DNA of 64,000 nucleotides from Agromyces aureus (GCF_001660485.1 NZ_CP013979.1:868001-932000); one strand, 5' to 3'; shown: positions 51,206 through 59,908, numbered from the stretch's first letter. Notes: a model not told the origin generated them from the letters alone. A program made the numbers and translations.

Positions 51206-52453
51206 TCAGCGCGAGGCGGGTGCCGGGTCGTCGGGCGAGTCGGCGCCGGCCGCCTCGACCGATTCGGGCACGCCCGACGTGTCTGCAGCCGTGGCGCCGG
51301 GGCCGGAGCCGGCGGCCTTGCCGGCTGCCGCGGCGGCCTTCGCCTCGGCCTTCTCCAGCTTGCTCGCGGTGTTGTCGCCGAGTAGGGGCTTGATCCACGG
51401 CATGCGCGGGTTGGTGTCGACGAGGAGCATGCGGACGAGCAGCGTGAGCGGGATCGCGAGGATCGCGCCGGTCGGCCCGAGCACGATCGCCCAGAAGAGC
51501 ACCGAGAAGAACGTGATGCTCTGGCTGAGGGCGACCGCGTTGCCGACGACTCGGGGCTGGATGATCGACTGCACGCCGGCGTTCACGACGCCGTACAGCA
51601 CGATGACGGCGATGACGGTCGGCCACCCGCCCGTGAGCGCGCCGAAGACGATCGGCGGGATGATCGCGATGAAGTAGCCGACATTGGGGATGAAGCTGCA
51701 GATGAACGAGAGCAGTCCCCAGATGAATGCACCCGGCACGCCGAGCAGCACGAGCACGAACCAGTTGATCAGGCCCTGCGCGACGCCGAGTGCCGTGGTG
51801 ACGACCATGTAGCGCCGCACGTTCTTCGCGTAGTCCCGAATGGAATGCACGAACAGGGCCCGGTGCGGCTCGATCCGGCGGAGCACCCCGGGCAGCAGCG
51901 CCGAGTCCATCGCCATGAGCAGCACCATCGTGAAGATGATCACGAACGTCGTCGTGGCCCCGGCGAGCCCGCCGATCAAGCCCCAGACGACGCTGACGAT
52001 CGACCCCGCGTCGAAGCTGCCGATCGCGGCCGAGATCTGGTCGGAGCCGATGCCGATCTTCGACAGCGCCTCGCCCACGCTCGCGACGGCGGCCTGGATC
52101 TGCGGGGCGAACTGCGGGAGGAGACTCGCGAACTGACTGAAGGCGACGGCCACGGCGTAGCCGAACACCACGATGAGAGCGAGCACGGTCACGATGGCGA
52201 CCCCGGTGGCGATGCCCGTCGGTACGCGGCGGCGCTCGAGCGCGGTGCGCACCGGGCTCGCGCAGATCGTCAGCACGAGGGCGAGGAAGACCGGGGCGAC
52301 GATCGACGAGATCGCGGCGAGGCCGAAGACGGCGAGCACGCCGCCGCCGAGGCCCGCGAGGAGGAGGGCGTTGCGGTTCACGGTCGAGGGCACCTCGTCG
52401 GCCGTCGGCGCCGCCTCGGGCGCAGGCTTCGGGTTCTTCCGGTTCCACCACAT
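51206..52453 (-). CDS. AI-2E family transporter (PerM/UPF0118)
   Basis: This 415-residue protein has a hydrophilic Pro-rich start, about eight spans and the family landmarks SIVAPVFLALVLTICASPVRTALERRRVPTGIA, FTMVLLMAMDS, FICSFIPNVGYFIAIIPPIVFGAL and LGPTGAILAIPLTLLVR. A 60-residue Ala/Gly/Asp/Ser-rich cytoplasmic tail is unusual. Family members are proposed to export autoinducer-2 or act as ion antiporters. Its true cargo is not known. Confidence 0.85.
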   Translation of the reverse strand: MWWNRKNPKPAPEAAPTADEVPSTVNRNALLLAGLGGGVLAVFGLAAISSIVAPVFLALVLTICASPVRTALERRRVPTGIATGVAIVTVLALIVVFGYAVAVAFSQFASLLPQFAPQIQAAVASVGEALSKIGIGSDQISAAIGSFDAGSIVSVVWGLIGGLAGATTTFVIIFTMVLLMAMDSALLPGVLRRIEPHRALFVHSIRDYAKNVRRYMVVTTALGVAQGLINWFVLVLLGVPGAFIWGLLSFICSFIPNVGYFIAIIPPIVFGALTGGWPTVIAVIVLYGVVNAGVQSIIQPRVVGNAVALSQSITFFSVLFWAIVLGPTGAILAIPLTLLVRMLLVDTNPRMPWIKPLLGDNTASKLEKAEAKAAAAAGKAAGSGPGATAADTSGVPESVEAAGADSPDDPAPASR

Positions 52454-52547
52454 CGAGGTCAGGCTAGCGCCCGGCGGGCCTCGCCCGGCGGATTCGCTGA
52501 GGATTCGTCAGGCGCGGCGTGGTGCATCACCGGAGGGGAGACGACGA

Positions 52548-52581
52548 AACGGGTGGGGCCGCAGGTGCAGCCCCACCCGTT
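52548..52581 (-). terminator. Terminator of the NAD(P)-binding reductase gene
   Basis: AACGGGTGGGGC (52548-52559) and GCCCCACCCGTT (52570-52581) form a perfect 12-bp stem with a 10-nt loop. On the minus strand it is 53 bp after the reductase stop and ends in TTTCG. It also separates that gene from the AI-2E gene. Confidence 0.8.
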
Positions 52582-52633
52582 CTGGGGGTTCGTTCGGGAG
52601 GTCGGTTCGGTGGGTCGCGGGGGCGTTCGTCGA

Positions 52634-53203
52634 CTACGCGGCGAGCGGGAACCCGCCGGTCCAGGAGATCTTCTCCTGCACGGCGAGCGTGAGCTGCAGG
52701 AACCCGAGCGACTCGAGCTCGCGGGCGCGCTTGAGCGAGCCGGCGTCGACGGCCTTCACGCCGCCCGCGCTGACGACCGAGGCGAGCAGCGCCTTGGCGT
52801 CGGCGTCGTCGCCCGCGATGAGCACGGTGGTGGCGGCGTCGCCGATGGTCTTGGAGGCGAGGGTGCTCGCGAAGTTCGTGTTGAAGGCCTTGAGCACGCG
52901 CGACTGGGGGAGTGCGTCGGCGAGGTCGGCCGCGGCCGAGCCGTCGGCGTCGACGACGAGGCCGTCGAAGGTCGAGAAGTCGAGGGGGTTCGTGATGTCG
53001 ACGACGACCTTGCCGGCGAGCTGGTCGGCGCGCTCGGCGACGATCTGCGCGAGGGCGGGGTGCGGCACGGCCAGCACGACGATGTCGCCCGTGATGTCGG
53101 TGGTGGCGCGGTCGATGTACTCGACCGTCGTGCCGCCGTCGGCCAGCAGGCCGCCGATCGCGGTGCCCATGTTGCCGTTTCCGATGATGCTGACCGTGGT
53201 CAT
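52634..53203 (-). CDS. F420H2:NADP reductase-like NAD(P)-binding protein
   Basis: This 189-residue Rossmann protein has TVSIIGNGNMGTAIGGLLADGG (dinucleotide-binding loop), LAVPHPALAQIV, VVDITNPLDF and VLKAFNTNFAS. This is the NADP oxidoreductase coenzyme-F420-dependent family (PF03807 type). The partner substrate is uncertain. GAGGAG precedes ATG 53203; the in-frame ATG 48 nt up lies in the operator region. It diverges from a MarR gene with two dyads between, so MarR control is likely. Confidence 0.83.
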   Translation of the reverse strand: MTTVSIIGNGNMGTAIGGLLADGGTTVEYIDRATTDITGDIVVLAVPHPALAQIVAERADQLAGKVVVDITNPLDFSTFDGLVVDADGSAAADLADALPQSRVLKAFNTNFASTLASKTIGDAATTVLIAGDDADAKALLASVVSAGGVKAVDAGSLKRARELESLGFLQLTLAVQEKISWTGGFPLAA

Positions 53204-53239
53204 GTGGTTCTCCTCGTGATGCCGATGCGGCGGGTTTAC

Positions 53240-53290
53240 TTGTTGGAACAACTAAACCGTAGCACGACATTGGTTGTCATGACAACCAAT
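53240..53290. promoter_or_regulatory. MarR operators between reductase and marR-type gene
   Basis: ATTGGTTGTCA joined to TGACAACCAAT (53269-53290) is a perfect 22-bp palindrome. TTGTTGGAACAA (53240-53251) is a second, imperfect dyad near the reductase start. TAGAAT (53295-53300) is the -10 of the marR-type gene. The layout fits a MarR protein repressing both directions. Confidence 0.8.
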
Positions 53291-53306
53291 GCGCTAGAAT
53301 CGGACC

Positions 53307-53849
53307 ATGACCTCGATCCAGCCCTTCTCGCCGGTCGAAGCCACGGCATGGGCCAGGCTCGTCGCCGTGAGCGAACTGCTGCCGACCATGCTCGACGCGC
53401 AACTGCTGCGCGACGTCGAGCTCACCCACTTCGAGTACCTCGTGCTCTCGGTGCTCGCGGCCTCGCCCGAGCACACGAGTCGCATGACGCGGCTCGCGTC
53501 GCAGACCAACGCCACGCTCCCGCGGCTCTCGCACGTCGCTCGCCGACTCGAGCAGAAGGGCCTGCTCGAGCGCTTCCCGTGTCCTCAAGACAAGCGGGCC
53601 ACCAACGCGCGCGTCACCGCCGCCGGCCTCTCCGTGCTCGAGCAGGCGGCGCCCGGCCACGTCGCGACCGTGCGGTCGAACGTGCTCGACGTGCTCGAGC
53701 CCGCCGAGCTCGAGCAGCTCGCCGCCATCAGCTCCCGCATCCTCGCCCGCCTCGACCCAGAGGGGCGCATGTCGGCGACGCAGTGCGACGCGGCCGCTCG
53801 GGCCGGGTCCGATGCGGTGCCGGATGCCACGGCGGCCGTTCCCGCGTAG
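53307..53849 (+). CDS. MarR-family transcriptional regulator
   Basis: This 180-residue winged helix has LTHFEYLVLSVLAASPEHTSRMTRLASQTNATLPRLSHVARRLEQKGLLERFPCPQDKRATNARVTAAG, the MarR recognition helix and wing. A 35-residue Ala-rich tail follows. TAGAAT stands 6 nt before the ATG with no ribosome site, so the mRNA appears leaderless. It likely represses itself and the divergent reductase through the 22-bp palindrome; Cys in FPCPQDKR could be a redox sensor, which is speculation. Confidence 0.88.
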   Translation: MTSIQPFSPVEATAWARLVAVSELLPTMLDAQLLRDVELTHFEYLVLSVLAASPEHTSRMTRLASQTNATLPRLSHVARRLEQKGLLERFPCPQDKRATNARVTAAGLSVLEQAAPGHVATVRSNVLDVLEPAELEQLAAISSRILARLDPEGRMSATQCDAAARAGSDAVPDATAAVPA

Positions 53850-53972
53850 GCCCGCCACCGGCATCCGCTCGCCCGAGCCGTCGCGCCGGGTACCCGATCG
53901 TGTCGCGGAATGCCACGCTGGAGTCGACCGAGCCGCACGGCCGGCAGGAGTCGTCGATCGAGCCCGGAGACC

Positions 53973-56648
53973 ATGACCTCGTCAGCATCGCAGCACCCGC
54001 CCAGAGTCGAGCGACCCCTGCATGACGGATGGCGCGTGCGCGCGGCATCCGGACCGGTTCCCGATTCGCTCGGAACGGGGTCGATCGGCGCGGCCGCGAT
54101 CGGGGGCGGCGCGATCACCGCGATCGGGGCGGCCGGGGACACCGCCGGCATCCCCGCAGTCGTGCCGGGCGTCGTGCACCTCGACCTCATGCGGGCGGGG
54201 CTCATCCCCGACCCGTACCTCGACGACCACGAATCGGCGCTCGCCTGGATCGGCCTGGTCGACTGGACCTACGAGACGACGTTCGAGCTGACGCACGAAG
54301 CGCGGGCCGCGGCATCCGTTCACGAATTGGTCTTCGACGGCCTCGACACCGTGGCGACCGTGTCGCTCAACGGCGTCGTGATCGCCGAGGTCGCGAACCA
54401 GCACCGAACGCACCGCATCGACGTGACCGCCCTCGTGCGCGACGGCGACAACGAGCTCGTCGTCGCGTTCCGCAGCCCGGTGAAGTACGCGAACGCGCAG
54501 AGCCTCGCGCTCGGCGCCAGGCCCCGGCCGTACCCGACCCCGTTCGACGCGATCCGCAAGTCGGCGTGCAGCTTCGGCTGGGACTGGGGCATCGCCACGG
54601 CGACGAGCGGCATCTGGCGGCCGGTGCGGCTCGAATCGTGGTCGACCGCGCGCCTCGACGACGTGCTCGTTCGCACCGAGGTCGACGGCGGGGGCGGTGC
54701 CGTGATCGTCGAGGTGTCGGTGGTGTTCGCCCCGAGTGCGGGAGGCGGCGGCGATGCCCGCGCCGCCGACCGACGCGACGCCGACCGACGCGACGTGCCG
54801 GTGTTCGTCTCGGTCGCGGTGGCCGGGCCGGGCCTCGACGAGATTCCGTCGGCCCTCGTCGACCTCGTCGACGGCCGGGCGAGCGTGCGCGTCGACCTCG
54901 AGCACGTCGAGCGCTGGTGGCCGATCGGCCATGGCGCGCAGCACCGGTACGTCGTCGACGTTCGGCTGCACGCCGGTGAGGTCGTCGATGCGACCCACCG
55001 CGTGGTCGGCTTCCGCGAGCTGCGCTGGAACACCGAACCGGATGCCGACGGCACGCCGTTCCAGCTGGTGGTGAACGATCGGCCGGTGTTCGTGAAGGGC
55101 GTCAACTGGATCCCCGACGACGCGTTCCCGGTTCGCGTCGACCGGGCCCGCTACCGCGAGCGACTCGAGCAGGCGGCATCCGCTGGGCTCAACCTCGTGC
55201 GTGTGTGGGGAGGGGGCATCTACGAGTCCGACGACTTCTACGACCTCTGCGACGAACTGGGACTGCTGACGTGGCAGGACTTCCTGTTCGCGTGCTCGGC
55301 GTACGCCGAGGAGGAGCCGCTGCGTTCGGAGGTCGCCGCCGAAGCGCGGGACAACATCGTGCGCCTCGCGCACCATCCGTCGCTCGCCCTGCTGACGGGC
55401 AACAACGAGAACCTCTGGGGGTACGAGGACTGGGGCTGGAAGCTCGCGCTCGATGGCAGGACCTGGGGCGCGTACTACTACCACGAGCTGTTTCCGAAGC
55501 TCGTGGCCGAGCACGCACCGCACGTGCCGTATGCGCCGGGCAGCCCGTTCAGCCCGGGCGGCCCGGGCGGCGAGCACGGCGGTGAGCAAGGCGGCGAGCA
55601 TCCGAACGCCGAGGCGCACGGCACCATGCACGTCTGGGACCTCTGGAACCAGCAGGACTGGCCGCACTACCGCGACCTCGAACCGCGCTTCGTCGCCGAG
55701 TTCGGCTGGCAGGGGCCGCCGGCCTGGTCGACCCTCACGAGGGCGATCAGCGACGACCCGCTGACGCCCGAATCGCCCGGCATGATCGTGCACCAGAAGG
55801 CGACCGACGGCAACGCGAAGCTCACCGCGGGCCTCGTGCCCCACTACCGCGTGCCGAACGACATGGAGACCTGGCACTGGGCCATGCAGCTCAACCAGGC
55901 CAACGCCATCTCGTGCGCGCTCGACCACTACCGCTCGCACTGGCCCAAGACCGCGGGCGCCGTCGTCTGGCAGCTCAACGACTGCTGGCCGGTCACCTCG
56001 TGGGCCGCGATCGACGGCGACGGACACGCCAAGCCGCTGTTCCACGCGATCCGGAATGCGTTCGCGCCGCGCGTGGTGTCGATCCAGCCTCGGGTCGACG
56101 CCTCGGGTGCGTCCGCCCTGGCCGCCGTCCTCGGCAACGACGCCGACGACGGCTGGGTGGGCGAGGTCGTGTTCGAGCGGCGCGGCTTCGACGGGTCGGT
56201 GCTGGCCCGCGCCGCGGCATCCGTCGAGGTGGCGGCTCGGTCGTCGGCGACGGTGGCGATTCCGGTCGAGGTCGCCCAGGCGACGGATGCCGCGTGCGAG
56301 CTGCTCGTGGCCTCGCTCGACGGCGTACGCGGCCTCTGGTGGTTCGCCGAGCCGCGCGACAGTGCGCTCGCGGCCGCCGACGTGACGGTCGAGACCGCCT
56401 CGACCGGTGCCGGCGTCGTCGCCGTAACCGTCACGGCCGGCGCATCGGTCGTGCGCGACCTGACGCTGCTCTTCGACAAGCTCGACGTGCACGCTGCGGT
56501 GGATTCCGGCCTCGTGACGCTGCTGCCGGGGGAGTCGTGGGTGTTCACCGTGAGCGGAGTCTCGGCGCCGGGCGTGATCTCGGCCGAAGCGGTCTCCGAT
56601 CCGCGCGTGCTGCGCAGCGGCAACCAGCTCGTGGCGCCGCCGGCCTGA
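53973..56648 (+). CDS. GH2 beta-mannosidase
   Basis: This 891-residue exo-enzyme removes terminal beta-mannose. It has a sugar-binding domain (LVDWTYETTFEL, KSACSFGWDWGIATATSGIWRPV), an immunoglobulin-like domain, then the TIM barrel with acid/base Glu479 in TGNNENLWG and nucleophile Glu576 in FVAEFGWQG. These motifs are those of beta-mannosidases rather than LacZ. Low-complexity inserts are odd: Gly/Ala/Ile-rich at about 35-62, DARAADRRDADRRD near 261-274 and a Gly/Glu/His block near 523-550. No signal peptide is seen, so it acts inside the cell. GGAG lies 3 nt before ATG 53973, a tight spacing. Confidence 0.9.
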   Translation: MTSSASQHPPRVERPLHDGWRVRAASGPVPDSLGTGSIGAAAIGGGAITAIGAAGDTAGIPAVVPGVVHLDLMRAGLIPDPYLDDHESALAWIGLVDWTYETTFELTHEARAAASVHELVFDGLDTVATVSLNGVVIAEVANQHRTHRIDVTALVRDGDNELVVAFRSPVKYANAQSLALGARPRPYPTPFDAIRKSACSFGWDWGIATATSGIWRPVRLESWSTARLDDVLVRTEVDGGGGAVIVEVSVVFAPSAGGGGDARAADRRDADRRDVPVFVSVAVAGPGLDEIPSALVDLVDGRASVRVDLEHVERWWPIGHGAQHRYVVDVRLHAGEVVDATHRVVGFRELRWNTEPDADGTPFQLVVNDRPVFVKGVNWIPDDAFPVRVDRARYRERLEQAASAGLNLVRVWGGGIYESDDFYDLCDELGLLTWQDFLFACSAYAEEEPLRSEVAAEARDNIVRLAHHPSLALLTGNNENLWGYEDWGWKLALDGRTWGAYYYHELFPKLVAEHAPHVPYAPGSPFSPGGPGGEHGGEQGGEHPNAEAHGTMHVWDLWNQQDWPHYRDLEPRFVAEFGWQGPPAWSTLTRAISDDPLTPESPGMIVHQKATDGNAKLTAGLVPHYRVPNDMETWHWAMQLNQANAISCALDHYRSHWPKTAGAVVWQLNDCWPVTSWAAIDGDGHAKPLFHAIRNAFAPRVVSIQPRVDASGASALAAVLGNDADDGWVGEVVFERRGFDGSVLARAAASVEVAARSSATVAIPVEVAQATDAACELLVASLDGVRGLWWFAEPRDSALAAADVTVETASTGAGVVAVTVTAGASVVRDLTLLFDKLDVHAAVDSGLVTLLPGESWVFTVSGVSAPGVISAEAVSDPRVLRSGNQLVAPPA

Positions 56649-56740
56649 CAGCGCCCCGCTCGTGCGCGCCGTGCCCGCACGCGCCCACGCCCACGCGCCA
56701 ACGCCCGCGGCGTGCGACGCCGTGCCGCGACATCCGCCCC

Positions 56741-56775
56741 TTGACAAGGAATTGTGTTTGTTTCAAACTCAATTC
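56741..56775 (+). promoter_or_regulatory. TTGACA promoter overlapped by a 27-bp dyad (MarR operator)
   Basis: TTGACA (56741-56746) is a consensus -35. GAATTGTGTTTG (56749-56760) and CAAACTCAATTC (56764-56775) are inverted repeats matching at 11 of 12 positions around TTT, covering the spacer and the -10 position. The encoded MarR two genes on is the obvious ligand. Confidence 0.8.
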
Positions 56776-56795
56776 ACCACTTGCAAGGAGGCAGC

Positions 56796-58157
56796 GTGAA
56801 GATCGTCATCATCGGAGCCGGCCTCGGCGGGCTCGCGACGGCCCTGAGTCTCGGGCGCGCGGGGTTCGAGGATGTGACGGTGATCGAGCGGGCCTCCGAG
56901 CTGCGCCCGCTCGGCGTCGGCATCAACCTGCTGCCGCACGCCGTGCGCGAGCTCACCGAACTCGGCCTCGCCGAGCAGGTCGCCGCGATCGCCGCAGCAC
57001 CCGGGCGCCTCGCCTACTTCAACCGCCACGGCCAGCCCGTGTGGAGCGAGCCGCGTGGGCTCGACGCCGGCTACCAGTGGCCGCAGCTGTCGGTGCACCG
57101 CGGCGAGTTCCAGCTGCTGCTCGTCGAGGCGGTGCGCGAGCGCTTCGGCGCCGACGCCATCGGGCTCGGCTGGCGCGCGACGGGCGTCGAGCACGGCGTC
57201 GAGGTCTCCGATGCGACACGGGCGAGCGGCGGCATCCGTCGTCAGGAGCGCGTGCGGTTCGCGGATGCCGCGGGCGACGAGCTCGTGCTCGACGCCGACG
57301 TCGTCGTGGCCGCCGACGGCATCCACTCCGCGATCCGCGCGCAGGCGAACCCGGGCGAGGGCGCGCCCCCGTGGAACCGGCTCCTGCTCTGGCGCGGCAC
57401 CGCGGTGGTTCCGACGTACCTCGACGGCCGCACGATGATCATGGCGGGCGACGCCGAGCAGAAGTTCGTGGCCTACCCGCTGGCCGCCGGCGCGACCGGC
57501 GAGGCAGCACCCGAGGGGTTCACGCGCGTGAACTTCATCGCCGAGCGCCGTGCGCCAGAGGGCGTCGACGAGACCGCCGACTGGAATCACGCCGTCGACC
57601 CCGCGCCCATCGTCGAGCTCTTCGCCGACTGGCGCTTCGACTGGCTCGACGTTCCGGGCGTGATCGCGGCGGCCGACGAGATCCTCGAGTACCCGATGGT
57701 CGACCGCGACCCGCTCGAGCGCTGGATCTTCGGCCGCACCACCCTGCTCGGCGACGCCGCGCACGCGCTCTACCCGAACGGGTCGAACGGGGCGTCGCAG
57801 GCGATCCTCGACGCGCGCACGCTCGCGTTCCACCTGGCGGGTGCCGCCGCGGCCGGCGGCGCCGGTGACGACACAGACGACGCGGACGACGGAAGCGCCA
57901 TCGACGCCGCGCTCGCCGCATACGAGGCCGACCGCCGCCCGGCGACGACGAAGCTCAGCGGCATGACCCGACAGCTCGGCCCCGAGCGGGTCATGCAGCT
58001 CGCGTACGAACGGGCCCCGCAGGGGTTCGCCGACGTGCACGACGTGATCCCCGAGGCCGAGCTGCAGCAGATCGCGGACTCGTACAAGGTCGCGGCCGGG
58101 TTCCACCCCGACCGGCTCAACGAGCGCTCGTCGTTGACCCGTGCGGTGCGCGCATGA
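56796..58157 (+). CDS. PhzS-like flavin-dependent oxidoreductase (FAD monooxygenase)
   Basis: The call is 453 residues from GTG 56796, preceded by AAGGAGG. It is a group A flavoprotein with VKIVIIGAGLGGLATALSLGRAG (FAD Rossmann), RPLGVGINLLPHAVRELTELGL, VVAADGIHSAIR (the DG motif) and TTLLGDAAHALYPNGSNGASQAILDA (GD motif). YFNRHGQPVWSEPRG and VHRGEFQLLLVEAV resemble PhzS-type enzymes that hydroxylate or oxidatively decarboxylate aromatics. The acidic insert GDDTDDADDGS is unusual. It is first in a three-gene operon with MarR and DUF3237. Confidence 0.87.
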   Translation: MKIVIIGAGLGGLATALSLGRAGFEDVTVIERASELRPLGVGINLLPHAVRELTELGLAEQVAAIAAAPGRLAYFNRHGQPVWSEPRGLDAGYQWPQLSVHRGEFQLLLVEAVRERFGADAIGLGWRATGVEHGVEVSDATRASGGIRRQERVRFADAAGDELVLDADVVVAADGIHSAIRAQANPGEGAPPWNRLLLWRGTAVVPTYLDGRTMIMAGDAEQKFVAYPLAAGATGEAAPEGFTRVNFIAERRAPEGVDETADWNHAVDPAPIVELFADWRFDWLDVPGVIAAADEILEYPMVDRDPLERWIFGRTTLLGDAAHALYPNGSNGASQAILDARTLAFHLAGAAAAGGAGDDTDDADDGSAIDAALAAYEADRRPATTKLSGMTRQLGPERVMQLAYERAPQGFADVHDVIPEAELQQIADSYKVAAGFHPDRLNERSSLTRAVRA

Positions 58158-58723
58158 CTTCGGCTGCGGCATCCGACGGCCTCGACGTCGCGCGCCTCAG
58201 CGGCCTGATCTCGCCGCTGCGACGCAGCCTGCTGCGCGCCGCACGTGCGGCCGAGCATCTGCCCGAGATCGCCGACGCCCAGATCGAGGTGCTGCGCGCG
58301 CTGCCGGCCGACGTCTCGCGCAGCCCGGTCGAACTCGCCGACGATCTCAGCCTCAACCGCACGACCGTGAGCAACCTGCTGAAGTCGATGGAGGCCGCCG
58401 GGCTCGTCACGAGGTCGACGGATGCCGCGGACCGCCGCCGCGTCGAGGTGCGCGCCTCGGGCGAGGCGCACCGACTGCTCGAGCGCTTCGACGCGGCCAG
58501 CGCGACCCTCGTCGGCGAGGCGCTCGCCGACCTCGACCCCGATGACGCCCGGGCGCTGGCCGCGGCGCTGCCCGCGCTCGAACGGCTGCGGGACGCGTTG
58601 CACGTTCTCTCGAGGGCGGCCACCGGCATCCGCTCGGCCGTCGAAGTCGAAGTCGACGTCGTCGGAGCCGCTGGAGCAGCGGTCGCCGCTGGAGCCGCAG
58701 ACGCCGCCGAGGCCCGCGCATGA
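58154..58723 (+). CDS. MarR-family regulator inside the flavin-oxidoreductase operon
   Basis: This 189-residue protein has a winged helix seen in IADAQIEVLRALPADVSRSPVELADDLSLNRTTVSNLLKSMEAAGLVTRSTDAADRRRVEVRASG, then dimer helices and an Ala/Val/Gly-rich low-complexity tail. The start overlaps the oxidoreductase stop as ATGA and the stop overlaps DUF3237 likewise. Autoregulation through the dyad at 56749-56775 is likely, with an aromatic substrate as inducer. Confidence 0.86.
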   Translation: MTSAAASDGLDVARLSGLISPLRRSLLRAARAAEHLPEIADAQIEVLRALPADVSRSPVELADDLSLNRTTVSNLLKSMEAAGLVTRSTDAADRRRVEVRASGEAHRLLERFDAASATLVGEALADLDPDDARALAAALPALERLRDALHVLSRAATGIRSAVEVEVDVVGAAGAAVAAGAADAAEARA

Positions 58724-59190
58724 GCGGCGTCGAACCTCCGGCCACCCGGCTCGTGAAGCTGTTCCGCGCCGAGGTCGTCGTCGACGGCATCGAGGACCAC
58801 GGCGTGACGAGCGTCGGACACCGCCGGGTCGTGCCGATCCTCGGCGGGCGCCTCAGTGCGGGGCTCGACGCCGAGGTGCTGCCGGGCGGCGCCGATTGGC
58901 AGGTCGTGCGGCCCGACGGCACCATCGAGATCGACACGCGCTACTCGGCGCGCACGCCGGCGGGCGACCTGCTGCACCTTCGCACGCACGGGATCCGCTC
59001 GGGGCCGCCCGAGGTGCTCGCGGCGCTCGGACGCGGCGAGGTCGTGCCGCCCGAGCAGTACACGTTCCGGCTGCACGTCGAGGTCGAGACCTCCGCCCCG
59101 GCCCTGGCGCAATTGCAGCGGCAGCTCATCGTCGGCGTCGCCGCCCGCGGGCCCCGCGAGATCGTCTACGACGCCTACCGGGTCGACTGA
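58720..59190 (+). CDS. DUF3237 family protein
   Basis: This 156-residue beta-barrel-type protein has the DUF3237 pattern VPILGGRLSAGLDAEVLPGGADWQVVRPDGTIEIDTRYSARTPAGDLLHLRTHGIRSG and EQYTFRLHVEVET. Members are often next to aromatic or polyketide oxidation genes, but their activity is undefined. It is translationally coupled to the MarR gene. The last 16 bp overlap the convergent TetR gene. Confidence 0.83.
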   Translation: MSGVEPPATRLVKLFRAEVVVDGIEDHGVTSVGHRRVVPILGGRLSAGLDAEVLPGGADWQVVRPDGTIEIDTRYSARTPAGDLLHLRTHGIRSGPPEVLAALGRGEVVPPEQYTFRLHVEVETSAPALAQLQRQLIVGVAARGPREIVYDAYRVD

Positions 59191-59777
59191 CCCGAGTCGC
59201 GAACCGGCGCGGAGATGGGTTCGCCAGGCCCGACGAGCACGCGCCACACCCACTCGGCGGCGGTCTCGACACCCGGGCGCGGATCGAGCTCGAGCCAGGC
59301 CTGCACGACCGCGAGGCACGAGCCCGCGATGCCGGCCGCGACGATGTCGATCGGCAGCCCCTCGAACGCGGTCGTGCCGGAGGAGATGACGCCCTCGCGC
59401 GCCTGCGCGTGGAACCGGGCGCGGATGCGCGCCGCGACGATGGGGGAGCCGCGCTCGCCGAGGAGTCGTCGGTAGAGGTCGGCGTCGGCGTCGAAGTGCG
59501 CGAGGAACGCGACCATCGAATCCGGAAGCCGCGACGGGATGTCGGTGGGCACGTCGAGTTCGGCGACGGCCTCGATCTCGGCGGCCTCGATGGCATCGGC
59601 GAGCAGCGTGTCGCGGTCGTCGTAGTGCTGGTAGAAGCTCGAGCGGTTGACGCCGGCGGCGTCGGTGATCTCGGCGACCGTGGCGTCGTCGAAGCGGTCG
59701 GCCCGAGCCAGTTCGAGTGCGGCCTGCTGCAGCGCTCGGCGGGTGCGCTCAACGCGCGCATCCACTCGGTCCGACAT
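59175..59777 (-). CDS. TetR-family transcriptional regulator
   Basis: The call is about 200 residues from ATG 59777 (a GTG 12 nt up is possible; no clear ribosome site for either). The HTH is RTRRALQQAALELARADRFDDATVAEITDAAGVNRSSFYQHYDDRDTLLADA, and an all-helical ligand domain follows. It diverges from the SDR gene with overlapping palindromes between, so it probably represses that gene and itself. Confidence 0.86.
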   Translation of the reverse strand: MSDRVDARVERTRRALQQAALELARADRFDDATVAEITDAAGVNRSSFYQHYDDRDTLLADAIEAAEIEAVAELDVPTDIPSRLPDSMVAFLAHFDADADLYRRLLGERGSPIVAARIRARFHAQAREGVISSGTTAFEGLPIDIVAAGIAGSCLAVVQAWLELDPRPGVETAAEWVWRVLVGPGEPISAPVRDSGQSTR

Positions 59778-59833
59778 CGCTTCGCCCACCCTCGCATTCT
59801 TGCAGTCTTCGGCGCGCGAAACCGTGACTTCGC

Positions 59834-59856
59834 CGACAATTGTCGGATATCCGACA
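59834..59856. promoter_or_regulatory. Overlapping TetR-type palindromes before the SDR gene
   Basis: CGACAATTGTCG (59834-59845) and TGTCGGATATCCGACA (59841-59856) are both perfect palindromes that share TGTCG, giving three CGACA half-sites in series. TAGGCT (59866-59871) is a likely -10 for the SDR gene. Tandem overlapping half-sites suit two TetR dimers on opposite faces. Confidence 0.78.
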
Positions 59857-59908
59857 GATGTTGTTTAGGCTGGAGGCATCCAGTTCGGAGTAGAAAAGGA
59901 CCCCCGTC

